From contig BMTH01000018.1 of assembly GCA_014649575.1 (NCBI GenBank), positions 1 through 64,000 on the forward strand: 64,000 bases of DNA, written 5' to 3'. Under the pieces are notes generated by a model, which worked only from the letters and a program-made list of their open reading frames with translations, did no database searches and had not been told where the DNA came from. Positions 60,015 to 64,000 of the stretch are shown one piece after another (positions within the stretch are counted from its first letter, which is position 1; every line of letters starts with the position of its first letter). Source of the DNA: Streptomyces griseoincarnatus (lineage in GTDB: Bacteria; Actinomycetota; Actinomycetes; Streptomycetales; Streptomycetaceae). The position numbers and the translations under genes are program-made.

Positions 60015-63000
60015 GTGTCGCGCCAGGTACTGTCGGTCGGTCCCGACGACCGGGACCGTTTCCGGACGATCGGTGAGGCACTCGCCGCGGCCCGCACCGG
60101 CGCGCTCATCAGCGTCCGGCCCGGGACGTACGCGGAGAACCTGGTGATCCACACCCGGGTCACCCTCACCGCCGCCGAAGGACGGGGCACCGTGGAGATC
60201 CGGCCCCGGTCGGGCAGCGTCCTCGCGCTGCGCGCCGATGCCGTGATGCTCTCGGAGCTGACCCTGCGCGGCAGTGACGCCGAGGTACCCGCCGTGGACG
60301 TACGGCGCGGTCAGGCCGCGCTCGACGGCTGCGAGATAGCCGGCGCCGCCTGGACGGCGATGCTGGCCGGCGGCACGGGCTCGTTGGCGCTGCGGGACTG
60401 CCGGGTGAGCAACTCCCAGGGCGCGGCCGTCGTGGTCACCTCGACCACGCCGACCACCGTGGAGAGCTGCACCCTGGAGCACCTCGGCACCAGCGGCCTG
60501 GTCATCGCCGAGCAGGGCGAGGCCCGGGTCCGGGGCTGCACGGTGCGTGACGCCCGTGGCAACGGCATCCTCGCCAACGGCGAGGCCCGCGGCTCGGTGG
60601 AGGACTGCGACATCTCCTCGACCGACAAGCCGTCCCTCGCCCTGGAGGGCAACTCCGCCCTCACCGTGAGCCGCACGGTCGTGCACGACACCGCCCATGG
60701 CGTCCACCTGAGCAGCGGCGGCCGCACGACGCTGGAGGACGTCCGGATCACCGGCGCGTCCGGCACCGGCGTCACCCTGGCCGCGGGTACCGACCCGGTA
60801 CTGCGCCGCTGCCGCGTCTCCCGTACCCGGGGCCACGGTGTGGTCGTCACCGACCGGGCGCGAGGAACCTTCGAGGACTGCTGGGTGGACGGTGCCCAGG
60901 GTGTGGCACTGCGGGTCGCCGGCGCGGCCTCCCCGGCACTGACCGGCCTGACCGTCCGCGACTGCGCCGAGACGGCCGTACTCCTGGAGGAGGACGCGGC
61001 GGCGGAGCTGGACCGGCTGGAGGTCATCGGCGGCGCCCCGGCGATCGCGCTGCGCGCCGGGGCCAACCCGCTGCTGCGCCGGGCGCGCCTCGTGGAGCCG
61101 TCGGGTGACGGCATCACCGCCGCCAAGGACGCCCGCGGCCGCATCGAGGACTGCGAGATCGTCCAGCCGGCCGGCTCCGGCGTGCGCGTCGCCGGCGGCA
61201 GCACCCTGTACCTGGCCGGTGGCGGCGTCTTCGACGCCACCGACAGCGGCCTCGTCCTGGAGGACGGCGGCAACGTCACCGTCCGGGACTTCCGCGTGGA
61301 GAGATCCGGCGCGGACGGCATCGTCGTCGACGCCGGCGGCGAACTGACCGCCAACCGCACCTCCGTGCACACCTCGCAGGGCCACGGCCTCCTGCTGCGC
61401 GACGGCGCCATCGCCTCGCTCAGCGGCTGCGAGGCGGCCGGCGGGGCACAGGACGGATTCCGCGTGGAGTCCACCGCGTCGATCTCGCTCGTCAACTGCC
61501 TCGCCCGGGAGAACGCCGGCGGTGGCCTCGTCCAGACCACCCCCGGCGAGCGGCTCGCCGTGGAAGGGCTCACCAGCACCGGCAACGGCAAGCGCGACGC
61601 CTGGGGATCGGGCAGCGCCGAGAACACCGACCCGGCGGGCTCGGGGGCCGCGGACACACCCGCCAAGGACCGGCCCGACGGCCCGCTGGGCGCCCTGAAC
61701 GCGCTGATCGGCCTGGACAACGTCAAGGAACAGGTCCGTACCCTGGTCAACCTCACCCAGCTCGCCCAGCGACGCGAACAACTCGGCATGTCGGCCCCGC
61801 CGATGAGCCGCCACCTGGTCTTCACCGGCCCGCCCGGCACCGGCAAGACCACCGTCGCCCGCCTCTACGGAGCGATCCTCGCCGAACTCGGATCGCTCCG
61901 TGACGGACACCTTGTGGAGGTCTCGCGCGCCGACCTCGTCGCCCAGGTCGTCGGCGGTACGGCGATCAAGACGACCGAGACCTTCGAACGGGCCCTTGGA
62001 GGCGTCCTCTTCGTCGACGAGGCGTACACCCTCACCTCGGACAGCGGACACGGCGGCGCCGACTTCGGCCGTGAGGCCGTGGACACGCTGCTGAAGCTGA
62101 TGGAGGACCACCGCGACGACGTCGTCGTCATCGTCGCCGGCTACACCGACGAGATGACCCGGTTCCTCGCCTCCAACCCCGGCCTCGGGTCGCGCTTCTC
62201 CCGCACGGTCGAGTTCGAGAACTACACCGTGCCCGAACTGGTCGCCATCATGGAGAGCATGTGCGCCGCGCACCAGTACGAGCTGGGCGAGGGCACGGCG
62301 GCGGCGTTGGCCGCCCACTTCGAGGCGATGCCCCGGGGCGCCGACTTCGGCAACGGCCGTGCCGCGCGCGGTGTCTTCGAGGAGATGGTGGACCGGCAGG
62401 CGGTCCGGCTCGCCACGCTCCAGCAGGTCGGCGAGCGCGACCTGCGTCTGCTGCTGCCGCAGGACGTCTCCGCGGCAGCTGCCGAGCAGGCCGTGGAGTC
62501 GGGCGTACCGGACAACGACCCGCTGACCCGCCTCGGCGACATGGTCGGCCTGGCCGACGTCAAGCGCGACGTCACGGACCTGGTCAACCTCATCACCACG
62601 GCGCGCCACCGCGCCGCCGCCGGACTGCCGGTCCCCTCGCTCAGCCACCACCTCGTCTTCACCGGTCCGCCGGGCACGGGCAAGACCACCGTCGCCCGGC
62701 TCTACGGCGAGATCCTCGGCCAGTTGGGCATCCTGCAGCGCGGCCAGCTGGTCGAGGCGGCCCGCGCCGATCTGGTGGGCCGCTACGTCGGACACACCGC
62801 CCAGCTCACCCGGGAGGTCTTCGACCGGGCACGCGGCGGCGTCCTGTTCATCGACGAGGCGTACACCCTCACCCCGCGCGGCGGCGGCAACGACTTCGGC
62901 CAGGAAGCGGTGGACACGCTGCTGAAACTGATGGAGGACCACCGCGACGAGGTCGTGGTCATCGTCGCCGGCTACACCGACGAGATGGAGCGCTTCCTCG

Positions 63001-63329
63001 CCTCCAACCCCGGGCTGGCCTCGCGCTTCCCGCGCCGGGTCGCCTTCGCCGACTACTCCTCGGAGGAACTGGTCACCATCGTGCGCGCCCAGGCCTCCGC
63101 CATGGGCTACGAGTGCGGTCCCGGAACCGGGCCGCTGCTGCAGGAGTACTTCGACTCGCTGCCCCGCGACCGGTCCTTCGGCAACGCCCGCCTGGCCCGG
63201 CAGATGGTGGAAGCGATGGTCACCCGGCAGGCCGGGCGGCTCAGTTCGCTCGCCGCGCCCACACTGGAGGATCTGCGGGGCCTGCTGCCGGAGGACGTCA
63301 CCGCCGCGATCCCGAAGGCGGCCCGGTGA
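60015..63329 (+). CDS. Right-handed beta-helix protein fused to two CbxX/EccA-type AAA ATPase domains
   Basis: An 1104-residue protein. Residues ~1-510 form a parallel beta-helix of ~22-residue rungs (VVVTSTTPTTVESCTLEHLG, GVHLSSGGRTTLEDVRITGA). Two AAA modules follow, each with Walker A GPPGTGKTTVARLYG and Walker B VLFVDEAYTL / VLFIDEAYTL, plus NPGLGSRF / NPGLASRF arginine-finger regions. EccA-type ATPases act as chaperones for type VII secretion substrates. The GTG at 60015 has AAGGAGG about 9 nt upstream. A mycosin gene overlaps its stop. Confidence 0.88.
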   Translation: MSRQVLSVGPDDRDRFRTIGEALAAARTGALISVRPGTYAENLVIHTRVTLTAAEGRGTVEIRPRSGSVLALRADAVMLSELTLRGSDAEVPAVDVRRGQAALDGCEIAGAAWTAMLAGGTGSLALRDCRVSNSQGAAVVVTSTTPTTVESCTLEHLGTSGLVIAEQGEARVRGCTVRDARGNGILANGEARGSVEDCDISSTDKPSLALEGNSALTVSRTVVHDTAHGVHLSSGGRTTLEDVRITGASGTGVTLAAGTDPVLRRCRVSRTRGHGVVVTDRARGTFEDCWVDGAQGVALRVAGAASPALTGLTVRDCAETAVLLEEDAAAELDRLEVIGGAPAIALRAGANPLLRRARLVEPSGDGITAAKDARGRIEDCEIVQPAGSGVRVAGGSTLYLAGGGVFDATDSGLVLEDGGNVTVRDFRVERSGADGIVVDAGGELTANRTSVHTSQGHGLLLRDGAIASLSGCEAAGGAQDGFRVESTASISLVNCLARENAGGGLVQTTPGERLAVEGLTSTGNGKRDAWGSGSAENTDPAGSGAADTPAKDRPDGPLGALNALIGLDNVKEQVRTLVNLTQLAQRREQLGMSAPPMSRHLVFTGPPGTGKTTVARLYGAILAELGSLRDGHLVEVSRADLVAQVVGGTAIKTTETFERALGGVLFVDEAYTLTSDSGHGGADFGREAVDTLLKLMEDHRDDVVVIVAGYTDEMTRFLASNPGLGSRFSRTVEFENYTVPELVAIMESMCAAHQYELGEGTAAALAAHFEAMPRGADFGNGRAARGVFEEMVDRQAVRLATLQQVGERDLRLLLPQDVSAAAAEQAVESGVPDNDPLTRLGDMVGLADVKRDVTDLVNLITTARHRAAAGLPVPSLSHHLVFTGPPGTGKTTVARLYGEILGQLGILQRGQLVEAARADLVGRYVGHTAQLTREVFDRARGGVLFIDEAYTLTPRGGGNDFGQEAVDTLLKLMEDHRDEVVVIVAGYTDEMERFLASNPGLASRFPRRVAFADYSSEELVTIVRAQASAMGYECGPGTGPLLQEYFDSLPRDRSFGNARLARQMVEAMVTRQAGRLSSLAAPTLEDLRGLLPEDVTAAIPKAAR

Positions 63330-64000
63330 AGCGCCGTGGGCCGGGCGCGGTCCGCCCGCTGTGCGGCGCTGCGCTGGCCGCGGCCCTGCTGCTGCCCGTG
63401 GCCGCGCCCGCCGCGGCCGGGCAGGCGAGCGCGGTGGCCGCCGCCGACGGCAAGCGCCAGGAGCTGCCGCCCATGCCTTCCGCACTCGACCCCCGCGCCG
63501 ACGCCGTGGAGTGCACCGCGGCCTCGCGCGAGAAGGCCGAGAGGCAGGACTGGTCGCGCCAGCGCCTGGACCTGGCCCGGGTGCACCAGCACGGCACCGG
63601 AGCGGGTACGACCGTCGCCCTGGTCGACACCGGAGTCAGCACCGACGCCGCCGGACTCGGCGGGCGGGTCACCGCCCGGGGCGCTGCCGGTGACGACTGC
63701 GTCGGACACGGCACCTTCCTCGCCGGGCTGATCGTCGGGGAGGGCTGGGGCAGGACCCGGCTGCCCGGCGTCGCGCCGGAGGCGGAGCTGCTGGCCCTGC
63801 GCGGCACCGACGAACGCGGCTCGGCCGACGCCGCGCTGGTCGCGGGGGCGGTGCGCGACGCGACCGCCGCCGGCGCCGACGTGATCGCCGTCGGGGTGGC
63901 CCTGCCGGAGCGGGACAAGGAACTGACCGCCGCGGTCGCAGAGGCGGTCGACGCGGGAGCGGTGGTGGTCGCCGCCGCCACCCCCGATCCGCCGCACGCC
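63326..64000 (+). CDS. Mycosin (MycP-like) subtilase, partial at right edge
   Basis: At least 225 residues of an S8 serine protease: signal peptide (ALAAALLLPVAAPAAAGQAS), catalytic Asp in VALVDTGVS and catalytic His in DDCVGHGTFLAG. The Ser motif and C-terminal membrane anchor lie beyond the window. Mycosins are essential partners of ESX/type VII secretion. The GTG start overlaps the AAA gene stop (GTGA). Confidence 0.9.
   Translation, partial: MKRRGPGAVRPLCGAALAAALLLPVAAPAAAGQASAVAAADGKRQELPPMPSALDPRADAVECTAASREKAERQDWSRQRLDLARVHQHGTGAGTTVALVDTGVSTDAAGLGGRVTARGAAGDDCVGHGTFLAGLIVGEGWGRTRLPGVAPEAELLALRGTDERGSADAALVAGAVRDATAAGADVIAVGVALPERDKELTAAVAEAVDAGAVVVAAATPDPPHA

Noticed and set aside
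59316..63485. Very long open frame on the minus strand (over 1300 codons)
   Set aside because: It is exactly antisense to the beta-helix/AAA gene, has the biased Arg/Gly/Gln/His composition of antisense high-GC DNA, and shows no family motif.

Overview
The window is high-GC actinobacterial DNA and almost certainly a Streptomyces. Evidence: extreme third-position GC, GTG/TTG starts, 4-bp ATGA/GTGA stop-start overlaps, perfect GC-rich terminators without U-tracts, zinc-free ribosomal paralogues controlled by Zur-like sites, and actinobacterial gene families (AztABCD, mycosin, type VII-associated proteins). All assignments come from reading the sequence; no database search was run.

1-33 kb is a zinc-starvation super-locus. 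It opens with a divergent azt zinc ABC importer: aztA is cut by the window edge, followed by aztB, an AztD-like propeller, aztC and aztD. A second Zur-box region separates another propeller protein from a FecB/FecCD/ATPase metallophore-type importer. The 3' end of that importer carries a promoter and Zur-like box that read into a RiPP cluster (10.8-24.5 kb): a 37-aa Cys-free precursor, a hairpin, an E1-like/RRE leader-binding protein, a CocE/NonD hydrolase, a YcaO cyclodehydratase, a SagB-type dehydrogenase and two ABC half-transporters. A PLP/sulfur module follows (Y4yA-type decarboxylase, CysK-like-rhodanese fusion, SufS-like enzyme), then a methyltransferase. I read this as a candidate Zur-controlled, azole-modified metallophore pathway, and it is the most interesting part of the window. 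Next come a GNAT protein, a YraQ-type permease with its TIGR03943 partner, a His-rich zinc-binding protein, six zinc-free ribosomal paralogues (S18, L31, L33, L28, S14, L32), a COG0523 protein with a destroyed P-loop (Mrf-like) and an intact COG0523 zinc GTPase. Zur-like boxes recur at nearly every divergent promoter here.

33-41 kb holds a MerR regulator divergent from a SulP anion transporter, then a sulfur block: MFS plus metallo-beta-lactamase/double-rhodanese operon, divergent ArsR-rhodanese repressor, a decayed cystathionine-lyase fragment, a second MFS and a TusA-like protein. 41-46.4 kb is a mobile-element graveyard: a frameshifted IS256-family element inserted with an 8-bp duplication into an already decayed IS5-like element, a NUDIX gene, a second IS5-like remnant and a start-less amino-acid-type binding protein. 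46.4-49.3 kb is a metal-efflux unit (SPC-type P1B ATPase, 2Fe-2S ferredoxin-like protein, divergent leaderless ArsR repressor).

49.5-53 kb contains a small membrane protein and a sugar-acid catabolic unit (SDR and GntR divergent from an enolase-superfamily dehydratase, with two identical palindromic operators). 53.4-64 kb carries a beta-carbonic anhydrase, a hypothetical gene, and lectin/type VII secretion genes: a sigma-like/zinc-finger/RICIN protein, a B-lectin membrane protein, an SseB-like T7SS-associated protein, a RICIN membrane protein, a beta-helix plus tandem CbxX-type AAA ATPase and a mycosin protease cut by the right edge.
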